Part shown: positions 45,222 to 55,881 of the stretch, in pieces | Layout: each line of letters begins with the position of its first letter | Numbering within the stretch: position 1 is the stretch's first letter | Assembly: GCA_029974595.1 (NCBI GenBank) | Contig: JARKRC010000011.1 | Location: 1 to 64,000, forward strand | Length of the DNA stretch: 64,000 nucleotides | Origin: Ereboglobus sp. | GTDB lineage: Bacteria > Verrucomicrobiota > Verrucomicrobiia > Opitutales > Opitutaceae | Direction of reading: 5' to 3' | The notes under the pieces: model-generated | Database searches by the model: none | What the model saw: the letters and a program-made list of their open reading frames with translations, nothing else | What the model was told of the DNA's origin: nothing | Translations under genes and position numbers: made by a program

Positions 45222-45512
45222 TTACCGCATCCGAAACATCGATATGAGGAACACGGCGACGATGCCGATGGTTACAACCACGATGGCCGCGTGCTTGAAG
45301 CGGTTGCGGCTACGGCGTGGCTCCATTTCGCGGAGAAAGCGCGCGTGTGCCTCGGCGGTGTCGTCGGGATCGGGCAGGTCGAGGCCGTCCGTGTAATCCT
45401 GCTCGCGCCAGCCGGTGCGCTCGTCCGCGCCGCATTCGGGACACGCGCGCGCATTGGGCGAGATTTCGGCGCCGCAGATGGCGCAGTGGCTTGGCGGACG
45501 TGGACGGGACAT
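45222..45512 (-). CDS. Small zinc-ribbon membrane protein
   Basis: A 96-residue protein. An N-terminal zinc ribbon (CAIC at 10-13, CPEC at 24-27) is followed by an acidic linker and one C-terminal membrane helix (AAIVVVTIGIVAVFLISMF). The family is not recognised; such proteins are common and uncharacterised. It lies downstream of the AI-2E transporter gene, separated only by element A. Confidence 0.75.
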   Translation of the reverse strand: MSRPRPPSHCAICGAEISPNARACPECGADERTGWREQDYTDGLDLPDPDDTAEAHARFLREMEPRRSRNRFKHAAIVVVTIGIVAVFLISMFRMR

Positions 45513-45515
45513 GGG

Positions 45516-45633
45516 TGAAAGTAGGAAGTAGGAATTAAGAATTAAGAAGTGGAAGACAGATGCGGATGCAATCGGTGGGTTTTAGAATGACGCGTGCGGG
45601 TTTGGTTTCTTAAATCTTAATTCTTAATTTCTT
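45516..45633. repeat. Heptad-armed inverted-repeat element A
   Basis: The left arm consists of 7-nt units (GAAAGTA, GGAAGTA, GGAATTA, AGAATTA, AGAAGTG). The right arm (45609-45633) is its imperfect reverse complement, with a 15-bp exact match (45533-45547 with 45615-45629). The element begins 3 bp upstream of the zinc-ribbon start and its right arm encodes the last residues and stop codon of the AI-2E transporter. Confidence 0.8.
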
Positions 45634-46795
45634 CGCCGTGCGTGAAGTATTTTCGTTTCAGCAGGCGCCAGAAGGTCACGAAGAACGCGGTGAGCGGTAT
45701 CGCGAGGATCATGCCCATGATACCGCCGAGCGCGGTGCCCCAGAAAAAGATCGCGAAGATGATCACGGCGGGATGCAGGCCGGTGCGGTCGCCCATGATT
45801 TTCGGGGTGAGGAACCATCCTTCCAGGAGCTGCACCACGATGTAAACAACCGCGAGCTTGAGGATGAGGATCAGGCCGCCGTCGGGCTGGAAAAACGCGA
45901 GCGGCAAGGTGATGAGTATGCCCGTGATCGTGCCGAGGTAGGGGATGATGTTGAGGATGCCCAGCGCGAGCCCGATGAGGATGCCGAACTGCAGGCCGAA
46001 GAACCAGAAACCGATTGCGAGGAGCACGCCCATGATGAGGCCAATGATGAACTGGCCGCGGAAAAACGAGACGATGATCGCGATGAATTCATTGACGAGA
46101 AAAACGACATCGTCGCGCAGGCCCGGCTTGAGAAACGTGAGCTGCGCGCCCAGTTTCGAAGTGGGCTCGGCGCGCGAGAGCAGGAAGAAAAACAGGTAGA
46201 TCGGAAAAACGGCGAAGTGGATCGTGAAGCTGATCGTCGAAAAGACGCCCGCGCTGAGCGCCTTGAGCGAGGGCAGGATGAGCGCCGGGAGTTTATTGAG
46301 TTCCTCGTGCGCGTTGTCGATCACGGCGGCGATGGCGGAGTTTCCGCGGAGGCGTTCGAGCAGTTGCATCCAGTCGGGATAGTGCGTTTGCACATAGGCC
46401 GTTGCGCTTGCCCAGAGCTTGGGAACGTAGGCGATCAATTCGAGCAACTGCCCTGCGAGCGGCGGGATGGCGATGACTGCGAGCACGGAGACCGCGATGA
46501 CAAAAAGCGCGTAGAGCACGATGACCGACACGAGGCGCCTGCCGCGCAAGAGCCGCTGCAACGCGTCCACCGCGGGACGGAGGATGAGCGCGAGCACGCC
46601 GGCGATGGCGACCGGCCAGAGCACGCCCGAAAACATGCCGAGCAACTGGCTGAGCAGCGTCAGGAAAAAAATGACGAGCGCGACGGCGAGCGTCGCGGCG
46701 AAGAGGGTGAGCGAAAAGCCGAGCACGCGGCGCTGTCGCGGGGAAAAGATGCGGTCGGGTTCCGGAGTCGTGGGCGTGGGCGTTGTATCGGCCAT
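45617..46795 (-). CDS. AI-2E-family transporter (PerM-like)
   Basis: A 392-residue inner-membrane protein from ATG 46795; the longer frame runs into uvrA on the other strand. About eight membrane helices are visible, with the characteristic family segments [32 protein letters not shown] and [20 protein letters not shown]. Members are linked to autoinducer-2 export or Na+/H+ antiport, so a precise substrate cannot be given. The final residues (EEIKN) and the stop are supplied by element A. It is divergent from uvrA. Confidence 0.9.
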   Translation of the reverse strand: MADTTPTPTTPEPDRIFSPRQRRVLGFSLTLFAATLAVALVIFFLTLLSQLLGMFSGVLWPVAIAGVLALILRPAVDALQRLLRGRRLVSVIVLYALFVIAVSVLAVIAIPPLAGQLLELIAYVPKLWASATAYVQTHYPDWMQLLERLRGNSAIAAVIDNAHEELNKLPALILPSLKALSAGVFSTISFTIHFAVFPIYLFFFLLSRAEPTSKLGAQLTFLKPGLRDDVVFLVNEFIAIIVSFFRGQFIIGLIMGVLLAIGFWFFGLQFGILIGLALGILNIIPYLGTITGILITLPLAFFQPDGGLILILKLAVVYIVVQLLEGWFLTPKIMGDRTGLHPAVIIFAIFFWGTALGGIMGMILAIPLTAFFVTFWRLLKRKYFTHGEEIKN

Positions 46796-46930
46796 GTTGT
46801 TATCTGGTCTGGTCTGCAATAAAAGTCGTGCGCAAAGACGGATGCGGCAACCAATAAAATGCGCGGCGCGCGGAAGCGCGGACATGTTTTGACGGAGAGC
46901 GGCCTTCTGTGATTCTGTCGGCTTCCGTCC

Positions 46931-49900
46931 ATGCAAGCCGTAGCGACACACATCCACGTCAAGGGGGCCCGCGAGCATAATCTCAAAAATATCGAGGTGC
47001 GTATTCCGAGGGGAAAACTGGTCGTGATCACCGGGCCGAGCGGCTCGGGAAAATCGTCGCTGGCGTTCGACACGATCTACGCCGAGGGCTACCGCAAATA
47101 CATGGAATCGCTTTCGACGCAGGCGCGCCAGGTGCTCGAACAATTGAAGCGGCCCGACGTAGATTACATCCATGGACTCTCGCCGGTGCTCGCCATCGAG
47201 CAGCGCACGGGAGGCGGGTCGCCGCGCAGCACGATTGCGACGGTGACGGAGATCGCCGACTACGCGCGGCTCCTGTGGGCGTTGCACGGCGAGCAAATCT
47301 GTCCGAAGGACGGCGGGCGTGTGAGGCAGCGTTCGCTCGACGACAATGTCGCGCGCGTGCTCGCGGTCGCGGCGGGCGAGCGCATCATGCTGCTCGCGCC
47401 GCTCATGCGCGCAAAGCCGAGCGTGCTGCGCGAGGAACTGCCGAGGCTGCGACAGCGCGGTTTTCAGCGCGTGCGGCTCGACGGCGAAATCAAGACGCTC
47501 GACGATCCGCACCTGATTCCGGCGGGCGCGAAGGAGATCGCGGTGGACCTTGTCGTGGACCGCCTCGTCGCGAGCGAGGAGCAGCGCAGCCGTCTCGCGG
47601 ACTCGCTGGAGCTTGCGTTTCGCGAGGGGCGCGATCGCGCGATTGTGCTCGCGCAGAAAAGCGGCGATGCGGCGGGCGCATGGCGCGAGATCAACCTGAG
47701 CCAGTCGCTGGCGTGCGAGATTTGCGGCGATGTTTTCGAAAAGCTCACGCCGAGGCATTTTTCGTTTAATCACACCGAGGGCGCGTGCCCGACATGCGGC
47801 GGGCTCGGACGAAAGATGCGTTTCGTGCCGGAGCTGATCGTGCCCGATCCGGAAAAATCGGTGCGCGAGGGCGCGATCAAGCCGTGGCGCATCGGCGGAA
47901 AAAACCTGATCATCAAGCACAACGCGCTGCTGAAACAACTCGCGGAACAACTGCCCTTCGACGCCGAGAAACCGTGGAAAGATTTGCCGGAGGAAACGCG
48001 GCGCGTAATTTTGTTCGGCGCGGGCGAGCGGTTGTTTGCGTTCAAGCTGAAGCGCATGCGCGAACCCAAGGCGATGCCGTTTCCCGGCGTGGTCGCCGAT
48101 TTGGAGGAAAGCTGGCGCGGCACGGACAGCGACGGATTCCGCGCGCGGCTGACGACGTTCATGGTGAGCGGGGATTGCCCCGAGTGCCACGGCGGGCGTC
48201 TGAATGCGCGCAGCGCGGCGGTCTTGGTGAATGCGGAATGCGGAGTGCGGAATGCGGAATTAGCTGCCTCCGGCGGCGGCACTGCGCGCAAAGTGCGCTC
48301 CGTAGATGCGCCGCGGAGCGGCGCGGACTTGGCGGCGCAGCCGCCCAATTCCGCATTCCGCAATCCGCATTCCGCATTTTCCTTTCCCCAATTCCTGTCG
48401 CTCGATGTCGCCACGGCGCACGCGGTGGCGCGCGACTTGTGTGCTGCGCTCGCGGGCAATGAGGCGTTGCGCGAAATTGTGACGGGTATCGAGCAGCGGC
48501 TGCATTTTCTCGTGCAAACGGGGCTGGGCTACCTGACGCTCAACCGCGATTATGACACGCTTTCGGGCGGCGAGGCGCAGCGCGTGCGGCTGGCGACGCA
48601 GCTTGGCATGGGGTTGATGGGCGTCATCTATGTGCTGGACGAGCCGAGCATCGGGTTGCATCCGGCGGACAACGAGCGGCTGCTCGCCCAACTGCGCGAG
48701 CTGCGCGATCGCGGCAACACGGTGCTCGTGGTCGAGCACGACGAGGAGACGATGCGCATCGCCGACGAGATCATCGAACTCGGTCCCGAGGCGGGCGTCG
48801 AGGGCGGGCGGATTTTGTTTCAAGGCACGCCGGCGGAGTGCGCCGCGCAACCGGAGCGCGTATCGCGCACGGGGCCGTATCTGGCGCGGAAGCGCTTTGT
48901 CGAGAAGGACGCAAAAACGAAAACGCCCGCGGGAGGGCCGGGCGCGTGGCTCACGGTGCGCGGCGCGAGCGAGCATAATTTGCGCAACATCGACGCGGCG
49001 TTTCCGGTGGGGCTGCTGACGTGCGTGACGGGCGTCTCGGGCTCGGGAAAAAGCACGCTCGTGAACGACATCCTCGCCATTGCCGCGGGCCGGAAACTGA
49101 ACGGGGTCACAAAGCTGTTTCCTGGAAAACACAGGGGTATCGAAAATCTGGATACATTTGAAAAGCTGGTGCAGGTTGACCAGGAGCCGATCGGGCGGAG
49201 CCCGCGCTCGAATCCGGCGACCTACACGAAGCTGCTCGACGCGCTGCGGGATTTGTTTGCGCAAGTGCCGCTCGCGAAGGTGCGCGGTTACAAGGCGAGC
49301 CGGTTTTCATTCAATGTGCGCGGCGGACGTTGCGAGCGCTGCCAGGGCGACGGTGTGATCAAGCTCGACATGCAATTCATGGCGGACGCCTATGCGCCGT
49401 GTCCGAGCTGCGGCGGGCGGCGGTTCAACCGAGAGACGCTGGAGATTTTGTTTCACGGAAAATCCATCGCCGACGTGCTCGACATGACGGTGCGCGAGGC
49501 GATGGCGCTGTTCCGAAACATCCCGCGCATCATGGAAAAGCTGGAGACGCTGAACGCGGTCGGGCTGGGTTACCTGACGCTCGGCCAGTCGGCGGTGACG
49601 CTTTCGGGAGGCGAGGCGCAGCGCATAAAACTGTCGCTGGAATTGAGCAAGCGCCAGCAGGGCGACACGCTGTATATTTTGGACGAGCCGACGACCGGCC
49701 TGCATTGGGCGGACATCCAGAACCTGATGGATTTGCTCTTCAAATTGCGCGACGCGGGCAACACGGTGATCGTGATCGAGCACAATCTCGACGTGATCAA
49801 CCTCGCCGATTGGATCGTGGATTTGGGGCCGGGCGGCGGGGCTGCGGGCGGCGAGGTGGTGTTCGCGGGCGCGCGCAGCGAGATCGAGCAGGCGGCGGCA

Positions 49901-49951
49901 AAATCGCTGACAGGCGTGGCGTTGCGGAAGTGGCGACTTAAATCGACTTAA
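46931..49951 (+). CDS. uvrA: Excinuclease ABC subunit A, with an in-frame repeat insertion
   Basis: A 1006-residue DNA-damage recognition ATPase of nucleotide excision repair. Walker A motifs are GPSGSGKS (35-42) and GVSGSGKS (from 701). ABC signatures [12 protein letters not shown] and [12 protein letters not shown] are each followed by a Walker B ([22 protein letters not shown]). Zinc motifs are CEIC with CPTCGG, CPECHGG, and CERC with CPSCGG. Usual UvrA length is about 940-960; the excess is explained by residues about 433-483, which are encoded by an inverted-repeat element (48229-48382). Removing it would leave about 955 residues and a normal loop between VLV and [13 protein letters not shown]. 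The frame is intact, so the protein is probably functional. The C-terminal codons overlap a decamer repeat. Confidence 0.95.
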   Translation: MQAVATHIHVKGAREHNLKNIEVRIPRGKLVVITGPSGSGKSSLAFDTIYAEGYRKYMESLSTQARQVLEQLKRPDVDYIHGLSPVLAIEQRTGGGSPRSTIATVTEIADYARLLWALHGEQICPKDGGRVRQRSLDDNVARVLAVAAGERIMLLAPLMRAKPSVLREELPRLRQRGFQRVRLDGEIKTLDDPHLIPAGAKEIAVDLVVDRLVASEEQRSRLADSLELAFREGRDRAIVLAQKSGDAAGAWREINLSQSLACEICGDVFEKLTPRHFSFNHTEGACPTCGGLGRKMRFVPELIVPDPEKSVREGAIKPWRIGGKNLIIKHNALLKQLAEQLPFDAEKPWKDLPEETRRVILFGAGERLFAFKLKRMREPKAMPFPGVVADLEESWRGTDSDGFRARLTTFMVSGDCPECHGGRLNARSAAVLVNAECGVRNAELAASGGGTARKVRSVDAPRSGADLAAQPPNSAFRNPHSAFSFPQFLSLDVATAHAVARDLCAALAGNEALREIVTGIEQRLHFLVQTGLGYLTLNRDYDTLSGGEAQRVRLATQLGMGLMGVIYVLDEPSIGLHPADNERLLAQLRELRDRGNTVLVVEHDEETMRIADEIIELGPEAGVEGGRILFQGTPAECAAQPERVSRTGPYLARKRFVEKDAKTKTPAGGPGAWLTVRGASEHNLRNIDAAFPVGLLTCVTGVSGSGKSTLVNDILAIAAGRKLNGVTKLFPGKHRGIENLDTFEKLVQVDQEPIGRSPRSNPATYTKLLDALRDLFAQVPLAKVRGYKASRFSFNVRGGRCERCQGDGVIKLDMQFMADAYAPCPSCGGRRFNRETLEILFHGKSIADVLDMTVREAMALFRNIPRIMEKLETLNAVGLGYLTLGQSAVTLSGGEAQRIKLSLELSKRQQGDTLYILDEPTTGLHWADIQNLMDLLFKLRDAGNTVIVIEHNLDVINLADWIVDLGPGGGAAGGEVVFAGARSEIEQAAAKSLTGVALRKWRLKST
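48229..48382. repeat. Heptad-armed inverted-repeat element D, inside uvrA
   Basis: Arms 48230-48261 and 48347-48378 are 32-bp reverse complements with one mismatch, built from GGAATGC/GAATGCG heptads. The GC-rich core of 85 bp can fold further. The element stays in the uvrA frame without stops and encodes a low-complexity insert ([11 protein letters not shown] ... [11 protein letters not shown]). Confidence 0.88.
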
Positions 49952-49977
49952 ATCGACTTATGCCGATTTAAATCGGC
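49934..49977. repeat. Decamer repeat and palindrome at the uvrA end
   Basis: CGACTTAAAT occurs twice in tandem plus a partial third copy (49934-49960). A perfect 16-bp palindrome, GCCGATTTAAATCGGC (49962-49977), follows. The repeat encodes the last uvrA codons and its TAA (49949-49951). uvrA and guaB converge here, so it may act as a structured 3' end, though no U-run follows. Confidence 0.7.
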
Positions 49978-49988
49978 GCGGGGACGCC

Positions 49989-51584
<1,596 letters not shown>

Positions 51585-51635
51585 GCACGAATTAGCGGGG
51601 TTTGGGGAAAGCGCAAGGGGGGATTTCAAAAAACA

Positions 51636-51665
51636 AAAAGCGACGCCCGCCCGGGCGTCGCTTTT
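51636..51665 (-). terminator. Rho-independent terminator of the FadL-type gene
   Basis: A 13-bp stem (51636-51648 with 51653-51665), GC-rich with A/T ends, and a 4-base loop. On the minus strand it is followed by a run of T residues. It lies 35 bp after the porin stop codon. Confidence 0.85.
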
Positions 51666-51699
51666 GCGTATGGTTTAAGTTTTTATCAAGGCGCTTTGC

Positions 51700-53016
51700 T
51701 TAGAAGCGGAAGTTGGCGCTGGCCGAGAAGATGTTGGCGTGGCCGGTGTTCACGAAGGCGTTGGTGAAGATGCCTTCGGCGGGGCGGGCGGCGATATTGC
51801 TGCTCCTGATTTTCAGGTAGGCATAGGCAAAGTCGAGAGTGATGGTTTTGTTGATGGTCCAGCCAAGGCCGAGGCTGAAAATCTGGCGGTCATTGGAAGG
51901 GACCATGAAGTCGGCGTAGTTTGTGTTGACGGGATCCTTGTCGATGACAAAGCCGCCGCGAAGGGCGAGGGCGTTGTTGACCTGGTATTCAGCGCCGACG
52001 CTGTAGCGCCAGACGTCCTTCCATTGCTTTTCGGAGGTGCGCGTCCAATTCATGGCGCCGTTGGTGAAACCGCGTGTCGCGATGGTGAGTTCATCGTAGG
52101 AAGACCAGTTGGTGCGGGTGGCCTGGACGCCGATGTTGAGGGGAGCGACGGGCGAGTAGTTCACGCCGAATGTCCAGGAGTCGGGCAGGTCGATTTCGCC
52201 GGAGGCCTTGGCTTTTTCAATGCCGACGTATTCGGCGGTGGCACGGTTGTATTCGAGTTTGAAGCCGGAGCGATAGACGATACCGAAGGAGACCTGATCA
52301 TTGACTTCCCATTGGAGGGCGAGGTTGTAGCCGTAATCCCAGCCGTTGCCTTGGAGGATCAAGGGGGTGTAGGTAAAGGTGTCAGGTGTTGCGCCACCAC
52401 CTGTGCGGGTTTGGCGGCGGAGGTCGATGTCGGAGTGCAGTATGGCGAGACCGACGGCGACGGAGATTTGCTTGGCCCAGCTTTGATCGTGAACGATGCG
52501 GTAGGCAAAGGTGGGGGCGATCTCGACGGTCTTGATCTCGGTCATGTAGTTGTTGTAAGCGCCAGCCCAGCTGTGCGGGTCTTTCTGGAAGTCGCTCTTG
52601 AGGCCGTAGGGCACGAAGACGCCGAGGCCGACAGCGATATCGTCGGTGATGCGGTAGGTGCTGTAGAGGTGCGGGATGACGGAGGTGTAGTCGTTCATCG
52701 AATACTTCGTCGATTGGCCGCTGTAGAGATCGGTCGTGGTGACGTCGACGCTGGGCTGGATCAGGCTGATGCCGGCCTTGATCTGGAAGCCGGGGAGCTG
52801 GGTGATGCCGGCGGGATTGGTGTAGAGGGCGGCGGCGTCATCGCTGCGTCCGACGTTGGCGTTGCCCATAGCGAAGCTGCGGGCGTCGTTTTCGTAAATG
52901 GCAAAACCGGCTCCGTGCACTGCGCTGGTGGTGGCGACGAGGGCGAGGGAGAGGGCAAGTGTGGTCAAAAGGCTGTGTTTGGCAGTCTTGGTGTTTTGGT
53001 GCATGGAGGTGTCCAT
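51700..53016 (-). CDS. OmpP1/FadL-family outer-membrane protein
   Basis: A 438-residue outer-membrane barrel. The signal peptide (LLTTLALSLALVATTSAVHG) ends before the family hallmark GFAIYENDARSFAMGNANVG, which continues DDAAALYTNPAGIT. These N-terminal residues form the FadL hatch. The C-terminus ANFRF carries the terminal Phe for barrel insertion. Members import long-chain fatty acids or aromatic hydrocarbons. The start is ATG 53016, with MHQNTK at 53004 as an alternative. A strong terminator follows the gene. Confidence 0.9.
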   Translation of the reverse strand: MDTSMHQNTKTAKHSLLTTLALSLALVATTSAVHGAGFAIYENDARSFAMGNANVGRSDDAAALYTNPAGITQLPGFQIKAGISLIQPSVDVTTTDLYSGQSTKYSMNDYTSVIPHLYSTYRITDDIAVGLGVFVPYGLKSDFQKDPHSWAGAYNNYMTEIKTVEIAPTFAYRIVHDQSWAKQISVAVGLAILHSDIDLRRQTRTGGGATPDTFTYTPLILQGNGWDYGYNLALQWEVNDQVSFGIVYRSGFKLEYNRATAEYVGIEKAKASGEIDLPDSWTFGVNYSPVAPLNIGVQATRTNWSSYDELTIATRGFTNGAMNWTRTSEKQWKDVWRYSVGAEYQVNNALALRGGFVIDKDPVNTNYADFMVPSNDRQIFSLGLGWTINKTITLDFAYAYLKIRSSNIAARPAEGIFTNAFVNTGHANIFSASANFRF

Positions 53017-53134
53017 AATTGATGGTCGTTTGGATTTCTGGTCGGTGCTATGCGACAGAGTACGGGAGCAAAAGTGCCCGGGGGCCGTCTGGCAATGCAG
53101 AATTTTTTACGTTGGCGCGGGCGGGTTGTGTGAA

Positions 53135-53166
53135 AAAGCCCGCCGGGTGTTGTGACGGCGGGCTTT
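53135..53166 (-). terminator. Probable terminator of the propionate minus-strand operon
   Basis: An 11-bp GC-rich stem (53135-53145 with 53156-53166) and a 10-base loop, 26 bp after the biotin-carrier stop. Only a short T-run follows on the minus strand. Confidence 0.65.
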
Positions 53167-53191
53167 GGCGGGAGATTTTATCGTGTCCGGC

Positions 53192-53584
53192 TCAGGCGTA
53201 TTTGATGATGAGGGCGCCTTCCTCAATGCCGTCGCCGACCTGGGTGTGGATCGAGGCGATGGCGCCGGTTTTCGGAGCGTAGATGTAGGTGTTCATCTTC
53301 ATGGCTTCGATGGTGGCGACCTGCGTGCCTTCCTCGACTTGCTGGCCGACTTTGACGTCGATGGAGACGACTTTGCCGGCGAGGGGGCTGGCGATGTCGT
53401 TCGCGCCGGCGACGGCGGGAGCGGCGGGTTTGGGAGCCGGCGCGGGCGCAGGCGCGGGGATGGGCGCGGAAAGGGGAGCGCTTTGCACTGGGGCAGGAGC
53501 GGCGGCGGGAGCGGCGCCTCCGTCCATGATTTCGACGAGGACGTCGTATGCTTTGCCTTCAACGGTTACGCGGAGTTTTTTCAT
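53192..53584 (-). CDS. Biotin carrier subunit of methylmalonyl-CoA decarboxylase
   Basis: A 130-residue protein. A short N-terminal strand region (MKKLRVTVEGKAYDVLVEIM) leads into a long Ala-Pro linker and a biotinyl domain (about 60-130) with the biotinylation motif EAMKM (Lys96). It carries CO2 from the carboxyltransferase to a membrane decarboxylase subunit. The Ala-Pro hinge gives the mobility typical of MmdC and oxaloacetate decarboxylase carriers. It is the last gene of the minus operon, 63 bp after the OadG-like gene. Confidence 0.9.
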   Translation of the reverse strand: MKKLRVTVEGKAYDVLVEIMDGGAAPAAAPAPVQSAPLSAPIPAPAPAPAPKPAAPAVAGANDIASPLAGKVVSIDVKVGQQVEEGTQVATIEAMKMNTYIYAPKTGAIASIHTQVGDGIEEGALIIKYA

Positions 53585-53647
53585 AGGTAGTGTTTTTTGG
53601 CTAAATGGGTGTTTGATTTGTGTGAGTGTGTCGCGGGTTGCCGGTGT

Positions 53648-54070
53648 TTAGCGGCGCGGGTTGTGCGAGGTGTAGATTTGCCGGCGGCCTTCGAGTGACC
53701 ACATTTGCATGAGGGCTTCGACGGAGGGCGGCTTAGCAGTTTGGAGTCCGGCGATGCGGGCCTTGGGGCCGCAGACGGTGGCGACGGCGGCGGCGATGAC
53801 GGCGAGCACATGTTCCGAGGGGGTGCCGGTGCCGGCGTTCGGGACATCCGCAACGACGGGCGCGGGAGTCGCGACTTGCACCGGGGCCGGAGCGGGCTTC
53901 TTTTTCTCGTCGGGATGCGTGGCCGCGAGGATTCGTCCGAAGAGCGCGATGAGGGCGATGAAGATCGCGACGCATGAGAGAATGATCGCGAGGACGAGCC
54001 ATTTGTTACCGGAGTCTCCGGCGGCGTTCTGTGCGGTGGCTTGCGCGAAGAGGATGGGCAGGTTGATCAT
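53648..54070 (-). CDS. OadG/MmdD-like small membrane subunit
   Basis: A 140-residue protein with one membrane helix (about 24-48, LVLAIILSCVAIFIALIALF), an Ala-Pro linker and a C-terminal region (SEHVLAVIAAAVATVCGPKA ... WSLEGRRQIYTSHNPRR). This is the layout of gamma/delta subunits of Na+-translocating decarboxylases, which assemble the soluble carboxyltransferase with the membrane pump. It lies between the carboxyltransferase and the biotin carrier. Its presence implies that a membrane beta subunit exists, though none is encoded in the window. Confidence 0.82.
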   Translation of the reverse strand: MINLPILFAQATAQNAAGDSGNKWLVLAIILSCVAIFIALIALFGRILAATHPDEKKKPAPAPVQVATPAPVVADVPNAGTGTPSEHVLAVIAAAVATVCGPKARIAGLQTAKPPSVEALMQMWSLEGRRQIYTSHNPRR

Positions 54071-54164
54071 GATTTCGTTTTTGGAGCGCGCCGGGCGGAA
54101 GCGGGGCTTTCGTCGGCGCGCTGTTACGAGTGTGTGACGTAGTTAAGTGGCTAACCGTTCGTTT

Positions 54165-55727
54165 TTAGAGCGGGATGTTGCCGTGTTTTTTGGGCGGGCG
54201 TGTCTCGCGTTTGCTGAGGGTCGCGCGGAGGGCCATCGCAATTTTGCCGCGGGTTTCGGCGGGCTCGATGACGTCGGTGATAAAGGCTTTGCTGGCGGCT
54301 TTGTAGGGGGCGGCGAACCGGGCGCGGTATTCGGCGGCGAGTTCGGCTGCCTTGGCCGCCTGGGCCTCCTTGTCTCCCGCGGCGGCGATTTCCTTCTTGA
54401 AGAGGATGTTCGCGGCGCCGGCCGCGCCCATGACGGCGATTTCGGCGGTGGGCCAGGCGAAGACCATGTCGGCGCCGAGGTCCTTGGAGCACATGGCGAT
54501 GTAGGCGCCGCCGTAGGCTTTGCGCATGATGACGGTGATCTTCGGAACGGTGGCCGCGGAGTAGGCGAAGAGCATTTTCGCGCCGTGGCGGATGATGCCG
54601 CCGCGTTCCTGCTGGATGCCGGGGAGGAAGCCGCCGGTGTCAACGAGGGTGACGAGGGGGATGTTGAAGATGTTGCAGAAGCGGATGAAGCGCGCGGCTT
54701 TGTCGGAGGCGTCGATGTCGATGGTGCCGGCCTTGAAGTTGGGCTGGTTGGCAATGATGCCGACGACGATGCCTTGGACGCGGCCAAAGCCGACGACCAT
54801 GTTGCGGGCAAACTCGCGCTGAACTTCGAGGAAGTCGGCTTCGTCCACGAGGCGGTTGATGACTTGCTTGACGTCGAAGGCTTCCTTGCCCTCGGCGGGC
54901 ACGATGTCGTTGAGAACCGGATCGGGGGTCAGGTCGAGCGGCACGTTGAGGTGGTGCGGCGGGTCCATGACGTTGTTGGAGGGGAGGAAGGAGTGGAGTT
55001 TCTTGGCGATCTGGAGGGCTTCGACGCCGCTGTCGGCGACGAAATGGATATTGCCGGAAACGGAGGCGTGGGTGATGGCGCTGCCGACGTCGTCCATGGT
55101 GACGGTCTGGCCGGTGGCGGCTTTGATGACTTCGGGGCCGCAGATGAACATTTGCGCGCCGTTTTTCGCCATGATGATGAAGTCGGTGAGGGCGGGGGAG
55201 TAGGCCGCGCCACCCGCGCAGGGGCCGGCGATCACGGAGATTTGCGGGACGACGCCGGAGAGGAGGGTGTTGCGGAAGAAGATCTGGCCGTAGCCGGAGA
55301 GGGCTTCGTCGCCTTCCTGAATGCGGGCGCCGCCGGAGTCGTTGATGCCGATGACGGGCATGCCGGACTGCTTGGCGTAGTCGAGAAGGTCGCAGATTTT
55401 CTTGGCGTGCATGCGCCCAACCGCGCCGCCGCCGACGGTGAAGTCTTGCGCGAAGACGGCTACGGGGCGTCCGCCGACGTAGCCGATGCCGGTGATGACG
55501 CCGTCGCCGGCCATGTGCTTGTCAGCCATGCCAAAGTCGGCGCAGGAGTGTTCGACGTGGAGGCCGAGTTCGAGGAACTGGCCGTCGTCAAAAAAGGATT
55601 CGAGGCGTTCGCGTGCCGTGTGGAGGCCTTTTTTCTTGCGCTCCGCGAGTTTTTCCGGGCCGCCGCCGGAGAGGGCGACTTTGCGTTTCTCTGCGAGTTC
55701 TTCGAGCAATTTAGGGGATATTGGCAT
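54165..55727 (-). CDS. mmdA: Methylmalonyl-CoA decarboxylase carboxyltransferase (alpha) subunit
   Basis: A 520-residue biotin-dependent carboxyltransferase of the crotonase fold. Conserved blocks include RERLESFFDDGQF, GDGVITGIGYVGGRP, FTVGGGAVGRMHAKK, GINDSGGARIQEG, SVIAGPCAGGAAYSPALTDF and VDTGGFLPGIQQERGGIIRHGAKM. It transfers the carboxyl of (S)-methylmalonyl-CoA to biotin, giving propionyl-CoA. PccB of propionyl-CoA carboxylase is very similar, but the OadG-like partner and lack of a biotin carboxylase favour the decarboxylase direction. It begins 8 bp from element B, which separates it from the upstream epimerase gene. Confidence 0.9.
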   Translation of the reverse strand: MPISPKLLEELAEKRKVALSGGGPEKLAERKKKGLHTARERLESFFDDGQFLELGLHVEHSCADFGMADKHMAGDGVITGIGYVGGRPVAVFAQDFTVGGGAVGRMHAKKICDLLDYAKQSGMPVIGINDSGGARIQEGDEALSGYGQIFFRNTLLSGVVPQISVIAGPCAGGAAYSPALTDFIIMAKNGAQMFICGPEVIKAATGQTVTMDDVGSAITHASVSGNIHFVADSGVEALQIAKKLHSFLPSNNVMDPPHHLNVPLDLTPDPVLNDIVPAEGKEAFDVKQVINRLVDEADFLEVQREFARNMVVGFGRVQGIVVGIIANQPNFKAGTIDIDASDKAARFIRFCNIFNIPLVTLVDTGGFLPGIQQERGGIIRHGAKMLFAYSAATVPKITVIMRKAYGGAYIAMCSKDLGADMVFAWPTAEIAVMGAAGAANILFKKEIAAAGDKEAQAAKAAELAAEYRARFAAPYKAASKAFITDVIEPAETRGKIAMALRATLSKRETRPPKKHGNIPL

Positions 55728-55734
55728 GGTGAAA

Positions 55735-55879
55735 AATTAAGAATTAAGATTTAAGGATTAAGAAGTTAGGTGAGTTGTTAAGCATTAAGGGTCAAGTTTG
55801 GAAGAAGTGCCGCGAGCGCGTGAGGGTGAGTGTGCGCCGGTTCCTGCTTCTTGATTCTCAACTCTTAATTCTTACTTCC
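55735..55879. repeat. Heptad-armed inverted-repeat element B
   Basis: The left arm (55735-55768 and beyond) reads as 7-nt units AGAATTA, AGATTTA, AGGATTA, AGAAGTT. The right arm (about 55847-55879) is the degenerate complement, with a 12-bp exact match (55738-55749 with 55863-55874). It fills the entire spacer between the epimerase stop and the mmdA start, both on the minus strand. Confidence 0.75.
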
Positions 55880-55881
55880 TC

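Noticed and set aside
48229-48382. uvrA as a pseudogene
   Set aside because: The insertion keeps the frame, and every ABC and zinc motif on both sides is intact.
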